A stretch of DNA of 64,000 bases from an uncultured Eubacteriales bacterium (lineage in GTDB: Bacteria > Bacillota > Clostridia > Oscillospirales > Oscillospiraceae). Shown here one piece after another: positions 27,272 through 35,647 of this stretch; within the stretch, counting starts at the first letter, position 1, and each line of letters begins with the position of its first letter. Location: NCBI GenBank assembly GCA_905198835.1, contig CAJKDY010000005.1, positions 62,001-126,000 of the forward strand. Reading direction: 5' to 3'. Both the position numbers and the translations under genes were made by a program. The notes below the pieces were generated by a model, which worked only from the letters and a program-made list of their open reading frames with translations, made no database searches and was not told where the DNA came from.

Positions 27272-28099
27272 TTAGTGGTTGCAGCAGCCCTTGATCTCCC
27301 GATAGCCATCGCCGCAGGAGCAGGCATTGGGCGGGAAAAACTCGTCCACAGGGAACTTCACCTGGCGGAAGACCTCGCAGGGATCGTCGTCGCAGTTGCC
27401 ACAGGAGCACTCCTTCTCAGGCAGGCAGTAGTCGTAGACGGGCATGAGCAGCTGGGTGTCCCGCTCCAGGCGGATGATGGAGAACTGGCCCAGGGTCAGG
27501 TAGACCCGCTTGCCGCCGCCGGAGAAGTCCAGGTCGCCGCCAAAGCAGGAGCAAACGCCGCCGGGCACCTCGCACAGCTCGCAGTCGCACACCTTGCACT
27601 CGCAGGCGTCCACCAGCTTCATGCTCAGGATGATGGGGTCCACAGCCTCCACCACCGCCGTAGGCAGGTTAGCCCTGCCCATGGTCTTGTCGCAGCGATC
27701 GTCGCAGTCAGAGGAGAAGACCTTGGCGCCGCTCTCGCTGCCAAAGAGGATGACCCGCTTGTCAAAGACGGCAAGACCGCTGACGCACACGGGCCGGGCC
27801 GCGCCCACAAAGGCGTCAGCAGTGACGCGGTAGAAGTAGCGCACATCTACGGTGTAAAAGCCCCGGTTGAAGCTCACGGGCTCCACGTCGATGTACACGT
27901 CCAGCAGCTCGGCGGTGCCGGGCTTGATGCTGATGGCACGGTCGATGACCGCCTTGGAACTGCAGGTGGGATAGAACCGCAGATCCTCCACGCAATCCTT
28001 GTCCCGACAGGAATCAAAGATCTTTTTCGTGTGTACGCACACAGCTTCCCGGATGCAGGCACTTTCCTGCACGGGGCCGGGCATGACTTTTTCAGCCAT
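27272..28099 (-). CDS. Cysteine-rich conserved protein of unknown function
   Basis: 275 aa with 24 cysteines, many as CxC or CxxC pairs (DACECKVCDCELC near 165-177; CSCGNC near 235; a CSCG...CC tail). No signal peptide or membrane helix is seen. The N-terminal half (SCIREAVCVHT-like, DSCRDKDCVEDLRF, FNRGFYTVDVRYFYRV, FDKRVILFGSESGAKVF) reads as beta-rich and I recall closely similar conserved hypothetical proteins across Clostridia; none has a known role to my knowledge. Cysteine content suggests metal binding or a disulfide-hardened spore or surface component. A CATACACTG sequence upstream (28155-28163) looks like a sporulation sigma -10. Confidence 0.75.
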   Translation of the reverse strand: MAEKVMPGPVQESACIREAVCVHTKKIFDSCRDKDCVEDLRFYPTCSSKAVIDRAISIKPGTAELLDVYIDVEPVSFNRGFYTVDVRYFYRVTADAFVGAARPVCVSGLAVFDKRVILFGSESGAKVFSSDCDDRCDKTMGRANLPTAVVEAVDPIILSMKLVDACECKVCDCELCEVPGGVCSCFGGDLDFSGGGKRVYLTLGQFSIIRLERDTQLLMPVYDYCLPEKECSCGNCDDDPCEVFRQVKFPVDEFFPPNACSCGDGYREIKGCCNH

Positions 28100-28120
28100 G
28101 GCTTAAACCTCCCAATTGAA

Positions 28121-28152
28121 AGTGGATTCGGCACACGCTGTGCCCTTCCACT
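28121..28152. other. Hairpin between hisC and the cysteine-rich gene
   Basis: AGTGGA and GGCACA (28121-28135) pair with TGTGCC and TCCACT (28139-28152). There is no convincing T run, only TTTC on the minus strand, so it is either a weak hisC terminator or a 5-prime hairpin of the next gene. Confidence 0.45.
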
Positions 28153-28181
28153 CCCAGTGTATGTGGAGGTCGTATTTGAGG

Positions 28182-29246
28182 TTACCCCGCCGCCGTCAGC
28201 TCCCCAAGGGCCTGGCACAGAGCGTCCATCTCCTCCTCCGTACCAATGGAGACACGCAGATGGTCCTGGATGCGGGGCAGGTCCCACCGCCGGACCAGAA
28301 CGCCCCGGGCCCGGAGGGCGTCAAACAGCGTCTTGCCGGGGATGGAGGAATGGCGGACGAAGAGGAAGTTGGCCTTGGACGGAGCCACGTCAAAGCCCAT
28401 GTCCCGCAGACGGTTCCAGGTCTTCTCCCTGGTCTCCATGATCTGGCGGCAGGTCTTTTCAAAGTAGGCCCCGTCCGCCAGCGCCGCCACAGCGGCAGCC
28501 TGAGCCAGACGGTCTACAGTGTAGGAGTTGATGGAATCCCGAACACACCGCAGCGCCGCCATCAAATTCTCGCTGCCCAGGGCCCAGCCCACCCGCAACC
28601 CCGCCAAGGAGCGGGACTTGGACGTGGTCTGGACCACCAGAAGGTTGGGATAGGTATCCACCCACCGGGCCATGCTTTCCGCCCCGAAATCCACATAGGC
28701 CTCGTCGATGAGGACTACATGGTCGGCATTGGCCTCCACCACCCGCCGCAGGTCCTGGACGCTGACGGCCTGGCCGGTGGGGGCGTTGGGATTGGCGATG
28801 ACCACTCCGCCGCCGCGGTTTTGGCAGAATCGCTCCAAGGGTAGAGAGAAGTCCTCGTTCAGAGGAACGGTACAAGCTGTCAAGTCTAAATACTTTACAT
28901 ATACCTCGTAGAAACTATATGTAATGTCAGGGAATGTAATGGCCTTGTCCTTGTCAAAAAAGGCCTGAAAGGCAAAGGATAGGATCTCGTCCGAGCCGTT
29001 GCCGCAAAAGACCTGTTCGGGCCGGAGGCCCACTGTCTGGGCGATGGCCTGCCGCAGAGCCAGGCACTCGGGGTCGGGATAGAGCCGCAGACTGTCCACC
29101 GCGGCGGACACCGCCTGAGCCACGCCGGGAGCGGGCGGGTAGGGATTTTCGTTGGTGTTGAGCTTGATGAACTGGCGGTCCCGGGGCTGCTCGCCGGGGG
29201 TGTAGGGCACCATGTCCCGCACCCGAGCGCTCCAAAATTCCTTCAT
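28182..29246 (-). CDS. hisC: Histidinol-phosphate aminotransferase family protein
   Basis: 354 aa. KLNTNENPYPPAPGV at the N-terminus, ANPNAPTGQ near residue 150, IDEAYVDFG, and the PLP-lysine motif TTSKSRSLAGLRVGW near residue 220 are all typical of HisC. It transfers the amino group from glutamate to imidazole-acetol phosphate in histidine synthesis; related clostridial enzymes also act on aromatic amino acids or threonine-phosphate (CobD), and no other his gene is near. The start is the ATG overlapping the stop of the DUF951 gene (ATGA), with a GAGGGGG site. Confidence 0.88.
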   Translation of the reverse strand: MKEFWSARVRDMVPYTPGEQPRDRQFIKLNTNENPYPPAPGVAQAVSAAVDSLRLYPDPECLALRQAIAQTVGLRPEQVFCGNGSDEILSFAFQAFFDKDKAITFPDITYSFYEVYVKYLDLTACTVPLNEDFSLPLERFCQNRGGGVVIANPNAPTGQAVSVQDLRRVVEANADHVVLIDEAYVDFGAESMARWVDTYPNLLVVQTTSKSRSLAGLRVGWALGSENLMAALRCVRDSINSYTVDRLAQAAAVAALADGAYFEKTCRQIMETREKTWNRLRDMGFDVAPSKANFLFVRHSSIPGKTLFDALRARGVLVRRWDLPRIQDHLRVSIGTEEEMDALCQALGELTAAG

Positions 29247-29434
29247 ACCTCTACCCCCTCGCGCAAAATCTTTTTCACGCTCTTCTCCGCCTTGGACCTG
29301 GGCGTCATCACCTGGTGCCCACATCCGGCGCAGACCAGCTTGAAGTCCATGCCCACCCGCAGGACCTTCCACTCCTTGCTGCCGCAGGGATGGGCCTTTT
29401 TCATCACAAGGGTGTCTCCCACTTGAATATCCAC
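29243..29434 (-). CDS. DUF951 small zinc-ribbon-like protein
   Basis: 63 aa. Starts at GTG (29434) with AAGGAG 9 nt upstream, giving VDIQVGDTLVMKKAHPCGSK, the conserved DUF951 beginning; a longer reading to 29464 is unlikely. Contains three cysteines in CG / CAGC arrangement and a basic C-terminus. The family is widespread in Firmicutes, often next to S1-domain or ribosome-related genes, with unknown function; nucleic-acid binding is plausible from the small basic beta fold. Translationally coupled to hisC. Confidence 0.88.
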   Translation of the reverse strand: MDIQVGDTLVMKKAHPCGSKEWKVLRVGMDFKLVCAGCGHQVMTPRSKAEKSVKKILREGVEV

Positions 29435-29522
29435 AGCGCACGGCTCCTTCCCTTTTCTATGCAAGTGTGCCCTCGCCGGGGCATATACTTCCCCATCCGG
29501 TCAAAAAGGGGACGATGGATCG

Positions 29523-30455
29523 ATGCAAAGCTATCTGCCTGAGGGCAGCTTATTGGACCGTCCGGAAAATCTGGCCCTCTGCGCCGGGGCCGACAGCCTG
29601 CTGCGCTGCGTGGCCTCCCGCCAAGTCTTAGAAGGGGTCGCCCTGTCCTGCGACGCCCAGCATAACCTATCTGTAAAGCTAGGCCCCTTCACAGGAGTCA
29701 TTCCCCGGGCTGAGGCGGCGCTGGGCGTGGCCGAGGGCAGCACCCGGGACATCGCCATCCTCTCCCGGGTAGGAAAGGCGGTGGCCTTTGTGGTCACCGG
29801 GGTGGAGCTCACCGACGAGGGCGAGCCCCGGCCCATCCTCTCCCGCCGTCAGGCCCAGGCCCTGGCCCTGGGGCAGATGCTCTCCACCCTGCAGCCGGGC
29901 CAGATCATCCCGGCGGTAGTCACCCATCTGGAGCCCTTTGGGGCCTTCGTAGATGTGGGCTGCGGCGTGCCCAGCATGATCGGCATCGAGAATATCTCTG
30001 TCTCCCGCCTGCCCCACGCCGACCAGCGCTTCCGGCCCGGGCAGCATATCTTCGCCGTGGTCACAGGCCTGGACCGGGAACGGGGCCGCATTTTCCTCAG
30101 CCACAAGGAGCTGCTGGGCACCTGGGAGGAAAACGCCGCTGACCTCACCGCCGGGATGACTGTGCCGGGCATCATTCGCAGCGTCAAGGATTACGGCCTC
30201 TTCGTAGAGCTGCGGCCCAATCTCTCGGGTCTGGCCGAGCCCAAGGTGGGCTACGTCCAGGGAGAACGGGTCAGCGTATTCATCAAATCCATCCAGCCCC
30301 AGCAGATGAAGCTGAAACTGCTGCTCATCGACCATCTGCCCCCGGAGGCTCAACCACCGGAGCTGCATTACTTCCAGACCTCCGGCGTGCTTAAACGTTG
30401 GCGCTACGCCCCGGAGGGCTGTCAAAAGCCCGGTTCGGAGACGGTGTTTGGCTAG
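29523..30455 (+). CDS. S1 RNA-binding domain protein (RpsA-like)
   Basis: 310 aa. At least two S1 domains are clear: residues about 120-195 (QIIPAVVTHLEPFGAFVDVG to GRIFLSHKEL) and 205-265 (MTVPGIIRSVKDYGLFVELR). The first hundred residues look like a more divergent S1 copy (LSVKLGPFTGVIPRAEA). It resembles short ribosomal-protein-S1-like proteins of Clostridia, which bind mRNA or rRNA. It diverges from the DUF951-hisC pair, and its stop codon overlaps the stop of the convergent rarA gene within the palindrome CTAG at 30452-30455. Confidence 0.87.
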   Translation: MQSYLPEGSLLDRPENLALCAGADSLLRCVASRQVLEGVALSCDAQHNLSVKLGPFTGVIPRAEAALGVAEGSTRDIAILSRVGKAVAFVVTGVELTDEGEPRPILSRRQAQALALGQMLSTLQPGQIIPAVVTHLEPFGAFVDVGCGVPSMIGIENISVSRLPHADQRFRPGQHIFAVVTGLDRERGRIFLSHKELLGTWEENAADLTAGMTVPGIIRSVKDYGLFVELRPNLSGLAEPKVGYVQGERVSVFIKSIQPQQMKLKLLLIDHLPPEAQPPELHYFQTSGVLKRWRYAPEGCQKPGSETVFG

Positions 30456-31732
30456 TCCTGCTCACCCTTGAGCTTTTCCCAGTAGGCTCTCGCGGCCTGC
30501 TCGTTTTTGTTGTCGCCGAACTCGTAGTAGACCACGCCTTCCAGCTCGTCGGGGAGATACTGCTGGTCCACCCAGTGGCCGGGGAAGCTGTGGGGGTAGA
30601 GGTAGCCCTGCTCCCGCTCCTGGCCGGCGGAGTCGGCGTGGACATTTTGTAGATGCCGGGGAATGGAGCCCGTCCTCCCTGCCCGGACGTCGGCCCAGGC
30701 GGCGTTGATGCCATTGACCACCGAGTTAGACTTAGGTGCGGTAGCCAGCAAGATCACCGCCTGACCCAAGGGCAGCTGGGCTTCGGGCAGGCCCACCTGC
30801 AGGGCGTTATCCACCAGGGCGCGGACGATGAGGGCGGCCTGGGGGTAGGCCATGCCGATGTCCTCACTGGCCGAGCAGAGGATGCGGCGGATGGCGGTGA
30901 TCATATCTCCGGCCTCCAAGAGCCGGGCCAGGTAGTGCAGCGCCGCGTCTGGGTCGGAGCCCCGGAGGGACTTCATCAGGGCGGAGGCGATGTCGTAGTG
31001 GTCGTCTCCCTCCCTGTCATAGCGCATGGCGGTGCCCTGGGCGGCCAGCTTGGCGTCGTCCATGGTGACAAGGGCTTTGCCTTTACTCCCCTTGCGGGTC
31101 AAGGCCGCGTTGGACAAAAGCTCCACCGTATTGAGGGCCTTGCGCACATCGCCGCCGCAGGCCCAGGCAATCTGTTCAGCCACGCCCTCCTCCAGCTCCA
31201 GCTTCTTGCCCAGCCGCTCTTCCATAAAGCGAAAGCCCCGCAAAATGGCGGGCTCTACGTCCTGGGCGGTGAGGGGCTTAAACTCGAAGACGGAGGAACG
31301 GGACAGCACGGCGTTATAAATGTAAAAATATGGATTCTCCGTGGTGGAGGCGATCAGGGTCACGTCGCCGCTCTCGATGACCTCCAGCAGGGACTGCTGC
31401 TGCTTTTTATTAAAGTACTGGATCTCGTCCAGATAGAGCAAAATGCCGTTGGGCGCCAGCATGGTGCCCACCTGGCCGATCACGTCCTTGATGTCGGAAA
31501 GGGACGCGGTGGTGGCGTTCAGGCGGTGAAGGGTGCGGCCTGAGCGCTTGGCAATGATGTTGGCTACGGTGGTCTTGCCGGTGCCGGAGGGGCCGTAGAA
31601 GATCAGGTTGGGCACCGGGCCGGTCTCCACGATGCGGCGCAGCAGACCGCCCTGGCCCAGGATATGGCTCTGGCCTACTACGTCGTCCAGACTCTCGGGC
31701 CGGATCTCGTCGGCCAGGGGCCGGTACTCCAT
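30452..31732 (-). CDS. rarA: Replication-associated recombination protein A (RarA/MgsA)
   Basis: 426 aa AAA+ ATPase. RPESLDDVVGQSHILG at the N-terminus, Walker A YGPSGTGKTT near residue 45, Walker B LYLDEIQYFN, sensor STTENPYF, and a C-terminal lid/tetramerisation region with AYPQAALIVRALVDNA and RHLQNVHAD. RarA acts at stalled replication forks as a clamp-loader-like tetramer. It lies 40 nt downstream of glyA and likely shares its promoter. No terminator separates it from the convergent S1 gene. Confidence 0.95.
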   Translation of the reverse strand: MEYRPLADEIRPESLDDVVGQSHILGQGGLLRRIVETGPVPNLIFYGPSGTGKTTVANIIAKRSGRTLHRLNATTASLSDIKDVIGQVGTMLAPNGILLYLDEIQYFNKKQQQSLLEVIESGDVTLIASTTENPYFYIYNAVLSRSSVFEFKPLTAQDVEPAILRGFRFMEERLGKKLELEEGVAEQIAWACGGDVRKALNTVELLSNAALTRKGSKGKALVTMDDAKLAAQGTAMRYDREGDDHYDIASALMKSLRGSDPDAALHYLARLLEAGDMITAIRRILCSASEDIGMAYPQAALIVRALVDNALQVGLPEAQLPLGQAVILLATAPKSNSVVNGINAAWADVRAGRTGSIPRHLQNVHADSAGQEREQGYLYPHSFPGHWVDQQYLPDELEGVVYYEFGDNKNEQAARAYWEKLKGEQD

Positions 31733-31772
31733 CTGTGTCCCCTCCTTTCAACAGGTGTAAAGGGAAATAGCC

Positions 31773-33017
31773 TTACGCTTCGTACAGCGGATATTTGTCG
31801 GTGAGGGCCTTGACCCGAGCGCGGAGCTGGTCCTGCTTGCCCTCAAAATCGGTGGCGGTGGCCCAGATGATCTTGGCGATCTCGGCAAAGTCGTCAGGCC
31901 CGAAGCCACGGGTGGTGGCGGCAGGAGTGCCCACCCGGATGCCGCTGGTGACAAAGGGCTTCTCCGGGTCGTTGGGAATGGCGTTTTTGTTGACGGTGAT
32001 GTTGACCTCATCCAGCCGGTGCTCCATCTCCTTGCCGGTGATGCCCGCCTTGCGGAGGTCCACCAGGGCCAGGTGGTTATCCGTGCCGCCGCTGACCAGG
32101 TCAAAGCCCGCATCCATCAAGCCTTTGGCCAATGCCTGAGCGTTTTCGATGATGCGCTGCTGATAGACCTTGAACTCGGGCTTCAGCGCCTCGCCCAGAG
32201 CCACGGCCTTGGCGGCGATGATGTGCTCCAGAGGACCGCCCTGGCTACCGGGGAAAATAGCGGAGTCGATCTTCTTGGCGTGCTCTTCTTTGCAGAGGAT
32301 CATGCCGCCCCGGGGGCCCCGAAGGGTCTTATGGGTGGTGGTGGTGACCACGTCGGCATAGGGTACGGGGCTGGGATGCAGCCCGGCGGCCACCAGTCCG
32401 GCGATGTGGGCCATGTCCACCATCAGGTAGGCCCCCACCTCATGGGCGATGTCGGCAAAGGTCTTGAAGTCGATGATACGGGGATAGGCGGAGGCCCCGG
32501 CGATGATCATCTTGGGACGGTGCTTTTTGGCCTGGTCCCGGACCTGGTCGTAGTCGATGCGGCCGTCGGCGCCTACACCGTAGAAGACCATATTGTAGTT
32601 CTTGCCGGAGAAGTTCACCGGGGAGCCGTGGGTCAGATGGCCGCCGTTAGAGAGGTCCATGCCCATGACGGTGTCGCCCACGTCGCACAGGGCCTGGTAG
32701 ACCGCGTAGTTGGCCTGGGCGCCGGCATGGGGCTGGACGTTGGCGTGGTCGGCGCCGTAGAGCTGGCAGGCCCGCTGACGGGCCAGGTCCTCCACCACGT
32801 CCACGCACTGGCAGCCGCCGTAGTAGCGCTTGCCGGGGTAACCCTCGGCGTATTTGTTGGTCAAGACCGTGCCCATAGTGAGCAAGACCGCCTCGCTGAC
32901 GAAGTTTTCCGAGGCGATGAGCTCGATGTTGCGGCGCTGGCGGTCATACTCGGCCTGGATGCCCGCGCCGACCTCCGGGTCCAGCTGGGCGATACGGTCC
33001 ATGATCTCTCGAAGCAT
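31773..33017 (-). CDS. glyA: Serine hydroxymethyltransferase
   Basis: 414 aa. ELIASENFVSEAVL, NKYAEGYPGKRYYGGCQ and TTTTHKTLRGPRGG with the PLP lysine near residue 226 are signature motifs. It interconverts serine and glycine and supplies 5,10-methylene-tetrahydrofolate to purine and thymidylate synthesis, and also to TrmFO encoded further on. The start is the ATG at 33015-33017 with GGGAGG upstream; a longer in-frame reading to 33059 would overlap that site. Confidence 0.97.
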   Translation of the reverse strand: MLREIMDRIAQLDPEVGAGIQAEYDRQRRNIELIASENFVSEAVLLTMGTVLTNKYAEGYPGKRYYGGCQCVDVVEDLARQRACQLYGADHANVQPHAGAQANYAVYQALCDVGDTVMGMDLSNGGHLTHGSPVNFSGKNYNMVFYGVGADGRIDYDQVRDQAKKHRPKMIIAGASAYPRIIDFKTFADIAHEVGAYLMVDMAHIAGLVAAGLHPSPVPYADVVTTTTHKTLRGPRGGMILCKEEHAKKIDSAIFPGSQGGPLEHIIAAKAVALGEALKPEFKVYQQRIIENAQALAKGLMDAGFDLVSGGTDNHLALVDLRKAGITGKEMEHRLDEVNITVNKNAIPNDPEKPFVTSGIRVGTPAATTRGFGPDDFAEIAKIIWATATDFEGKQDQLRARVKALTDKYPLYEA

Positions 33018-33057
33018 TGTTGTGTCCTCCCATAAAAAAGTTGTCGCAATGTACTCC

Positions 33058-33085
33058 AAAATATGCTATGCTATATTGTACTCAA
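33058..33085 (-). promoter_or_regulatory. Weak sigma-A promoter candidate for glyA
   Basis: Minus strand TTGAGT (33080-33085), 16-nt spacer, TATTTT (33058-33063), 40 nt upstream of glyA. The same AT-rich stretch could also serve the plus-strand gene at 33154 (TTGTCG-17-TGCTAT from 33041). Confidence 0.45.
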
Positions 33086-33153
33086 AGAAAGCCCCTGCGT
33101 CAAGGGGCGAAAGCGCAGGTCTCTCGGTCGCCGCTGAGATGGGAGGAAACGCC

Positions 33154-33681
33154 ATGGTCTTGCTGATCGCAGGTCCGTCGCACACGGGCAAAACCGCTCT
33201 GGCCCAACGGCTTTTAGAGAAATACGGATACCCCTACCTCTCCATCGACCACCTGAAAATGGGCCTGATCCGCAGCAAACACACTACCCTTACGCCCATG
33301 AGCGACGACAAGGCGCTGACGGACTTTCTGTGGCCTATCGTCCGGGAAATGGTCAAAACCGTGGTGGAAAACAAACAAAATCTGATCGTGGAGGGCTGTT
33401 ATATCCCCTTTGACTGGGCAAAGGATTTTGAACCGGAGTACCTCCAATACATCAAATATCTTTGCCTAGTCATGAGCGAAGCCTACATACGAAGCCATTT
33501 CCGCGACATTCGGGCATACGCGGGCATTGTGGAAGCGAGGCTGGACGATACCGACTTCACACCGGAGGCTCTGATCCGCGATAACGCGGCGGCCCTGGAG
33601 CTGTGTCGGCAGTATGGCGCAAACCATTTTCTGATTGATGACACATATCCCAAGGATATCAGCACGGAAGACTTTAAATAA
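33154..33681 (+). CDS. P-loop kinase-like protein of unknown substrate
   Basis: 175 aa. Begins with a Walker A loop, LIAGPSHTGKTALAQRL, followed by KYGYPYLSIDHLKMGLIRS, the pattern of small shikimate/adenylate-kinase or zeta-toxin-like kinases. NLIVEGCYIPFDWAKDFEPEY in the middle resembles Walker B. No antitoxin gene is adjacent, so a toxin role is not supported. It looks less GC-rich than its neighbours, which hints at transfer. GGGAGG stands before the ATG at 33154. It precedes nth by 17 nt. Confidence 0.72.
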   Translation: MVLLIAGPSHTGKTALAQRLLEKYGYPYLSIDHLKMGLIRSKHTTLTPMSDDKALTDFLWPIVREMVKTVVENKQNLIVEGCYIPFDWAKDFEPEYLQYIKYLCLVMSEAYIRSHFRDIRAYAGIVEARLDDTDFTPEALIRDNAAALELCRQYGANHFLIDDTYPKDISTEDFK

Positions 33682-33698
33682 AAGCGAGGACGATACTT

Positions 33699-34343
33699 AT
33701 GACAAAGAAGGAACGGGCGCTCCACATCGTGGAGGCATTGAAGGAGCGCTACCCCAAGAGCCTTTGCTCGCTGGAGTATGAAAAGGACTATGAGCTGCTG
33801 TTCGCGGTGCGTTTGTCCGCCCAGTGTACCGATGCACGGGTGAATATGGTCACGCCGGAGCTCTATTCCACCTACCCGACTCTGGAATCTCTGGCCCAGG
33901 CCGATATTGCCGACATCGAGCGCATCATCCACTCCACCGGCTTCTTCCGGGCCAAGGCCCGGGACATCGTGCTCTCGGCCCAAATGCTGCTCTCCGAGCA
34001 CGGCGGCAAGGTGCCCAATGATATGGACGCGCTGCTAAAACTCCCCGGTGTGGGGAGAAAGACCGCCAATCTGGTGATGGGAGATATCTACGGCATGCCC
34101 GGCGCCGTGGTAGCGGACACCCACTGCATCCGCATCACCGGCAAACTGGGCCTTACCGACGGCACCAAGGACCCCGCCAAGGTGGAGACCCAGCTTCGCA
34201 AGGTCCTCCCCGCTGACGAATCCAATGATTTTTGTCACCGCATGGTGCTCTTTGGCCGGGACGTCTGCACCGCCCGCTCGCCCAAATGCGAGCTGTGCCC
34301 GTTGCAGGAATGGTGCGCCACGTATCAAAAGGAGCATAAATAA
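33699..34343 (+). CDS. nth: Endonuclease III
   Basis: 214 aa. The helix-hairpin-helix LLKLPGVGRKTANLV near residue 115 carries the catalytic lysine, VVADTHCIRITGKLGL the catalytic aspartate near 138, and the C-terminal CTARSPKCELCPLQEWC gives the four-cysteine [4Fe-4S] cluster (C-x6-C-x2-C-x5-C). It is a DNA glycosylase/AP lyase that removes oxidised pyrimidines in base excision repair. It shares a bidirectional terminator with the convergent BspA-like gene. Confidence 0.97.
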   Translation: MTKKERALHIVEALKERYPKSLCSLEYEKDYELLFAVRLSAQCTDARVNMVTPELYSTYPTLESLAQADIADIERIIHSTGFFRAKARDIVLSAQMLLSEHGGKVPNDMDALLKLPGVGRKTANLVMGDIYGMPGAVVADTHCIRITGKLGLTDGTKDPAKVETQLRKVLPADESNDFCHRMVLFGRDVCTARSPKCELCPLQEWCATYQKEHK

Positions 34344-34344
34344 G

Positions 34345-34376
34345 AAAGCGGCTGGCCCAAGTGGGTCAGCCGCTTT
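34345..34376. terminator. Bidirectional terminator between nth and the BspA-like gene
   Basis: AAAGCGGCTGGCCCA (34345-34359) pairs with TGGGTCAGCCGCTTT (34362-34376), one G-T wobble. T runs lie in both directions. Confidence 0.88.
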
Positions 34377-34387
34377 GTATACACGTT

Positions 34388-35530
34388 TTATTTGCCCCAA
34401 ACCGTGACGCTGGGAGACTGGGGCTGGCTCACTTCGTTCAGCCAGAAGAGCTTCACGTTGGGCGTGTTGGGGTCGATTGGGGCGCTGGCGTGGTCAGCGT
34501 CCAGCACTTTCACGTCGGTGAAGCGGCCCTGGCTGTCGTAACAGCCCACTAAAACGGTCTCGTCTTTGGCCATCTGAGTTGGCTCCACGGTGACTTCGCC
34601 CTCAGCGGTGATGTCCCAGGTCACGCTTGCGCCGCTGTCGCTGGTCATCGTCCCCGACACCGCCGTGCCAGGGGCAACGTCCAGGATCACAAAGGGGATG
34701 TTCTCTGCCTTGCAATATGTTTCGGCCGTTGAACCCCAGTAGCCGTAAATCGTCAGGCTGTCACAATACGAAAACGCGCCGTCCACAATTTCTGTCTTGC
34801 CGCCCAGGATGGTCGCGCTGGTCAGGCTGGTGCAGCGATAAAACGCAGCCCAATTGATACAGGTCACGCTGTCGGGGATGGTCACGCTAGTCAGGTCGGT
34901 GCAGTCTACGAACGCACTACCCCCGATGGTGGTCACACTGTTCGGGATGGTCACGCTTTTTAGGCCAGTGCAGCCAGCGAACGCGCAGCCTCCGATGCTG
35001 GTCACACCCTTGGGGATGGTCACGCTGGTCAGGCTGGTGCAGTCTGAGAACGTACTGTACTCAATACTGGTCACGCCCTCCGGGATGGTCACGCTGGTCA
35101 AACCGTAAAGACGTCTAAAGGCAAGCTCTGGAATAGCGGTCGTCCATCCAAATTGATAGCTGCAACCGCTGCCAATGGGGCCGGCGCTGGTCAGGCCGGT
35201 GCAGCCAGAGAACGCATCCATCCCAACGCTGGTCACACTGCCGGGGATGTACAAACTGGTCAGGTTAGCACAACCACGAAACGCAGAACCCCCAATGCTG
35301 ATCACACTGTCCGGGATGGTCACGCTGGTCAGGCTGGTGCATTCATAGAACGCCCTAAACCCAATGCCCGTCACCCCTTCTGGGATAACCACATCGCCGC
35401 CGGGACCGTTGTATTCGGTGAGTACGCCATCTTCAATGACAAAGTCACTGTTGGCCGCCGAGGCGGTGGTGGGGAGCAGGGTGGCGGTCATGATAACCGC
35501 CAAAAATATTGTCAAAAATCTCTTTTTCAT
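34388..35530 (-). CDS. Secreted BspA-type leucine-rich repeat protein
   Basis: 380 aa. Residues 1-25 are a signal peptide (KKRFLTIFLAVIMTATLLPT). From about 45 to 265 run around nine repeats of the LRR_5/BspA type (SLTSVTIPDSVISIGGSAF). The C-terminal 110 residues (GTAVSGTMTSDSGASVTWDI) form a separate beta domain without a wall anchor motif. BspA-like repeats mediate adhesion in gut and oral bacteria. The DNA shows tandem near-repeats over 34810-35360. AAAAAGGAGG lies before the ATG. Its 5-prime region holds a terminator-like stem and a large hairpin. Confidence 0.88.
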   Translation of the reverse strand: MKKRFLTIFLAVIMTATLLPTTASAANSDFVIEDGVLTEYNGPGGDVVIPEGVTGIGFRAFYECTSLTSVTIPDSVISIGGSAFRGCANLTSLYIPGSVTSVGMDAFSGCTGLTSAGPIGSGCSYQFGWTTAIPELAFRRLYGLTSVTIPEGVTSIEYSTFSDCTSLTSVTIPKGVTSIGGCAFAGCTGLKSVTIPNSVTTIGGSAFVDCTDLTSVTIPDSVTCINWAAFYRCTSLTSATILGGKTEIVDGAFSYCDSLTIYGYWGSTAETYCKAENIPFVILDVAPGTAVSGTMTSDSGASVTWDITAEGEVTVEPTQMAKDETVLVGCYDSQGRFTDVKVLDADHASAPIDPNTPNVKLFWLNEVSQPQSPSVTVWGK

Positions 35531-35549
35531 CTGTTTTCCTCCTTTTTGG

Positions 35550-35606
35550 GTTTCCGAGCCTCCCCGGAGCGGGGCCGAAGTCCCGCTCCATGGGGAGTTC
35601 GGAAAC
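35550..35606. repeat. Large imperfect hairpin in the bspA 5-prime region
   Basis: Three stacked helices: GTTTCCG/CGGAAAC, CTCCCC/GGGGAG and GGAGCGGG/CCCGCTCC, about 21 bp in all, with an 8-nt loop at 35574-35581. No T run follows on either strand. Could be a leader structure or part of a dispersed palindromic repeat. Confidence 0.65.
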
Positions 35607-35610
35607 GCGC

Positions 35611-35647
35611 AAAAAAGCGGTGTTGAGCGTAATCAACTCAACACCGC
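35611..35647 (-). terminator. Terminator-like stem upstream of the BspA-like gene
   Basis: GCGGTGTTGAG (35617-35627) pairs perfectly with CTCAACACCGC (35637-35647); on the minus strand it is followed by TTTTTT. It lies between the minus promoter at 35819-35847 and the bspA start, so it ends a roughly 200-nt RNA or acts as an attenuator. Confidence 0.75.

Noticed and set aside
33154..34343. Toxin-antitoxin pair
   Set aside because: The neighbour of the P-loop kinase is a complete endonuclease III gene, not an antitoxin.
34810..35360. CRISPR array
   Set aside because: The repeats are in-frame leucine-rich repeat codons with no spacers of constant length and no cas genes.
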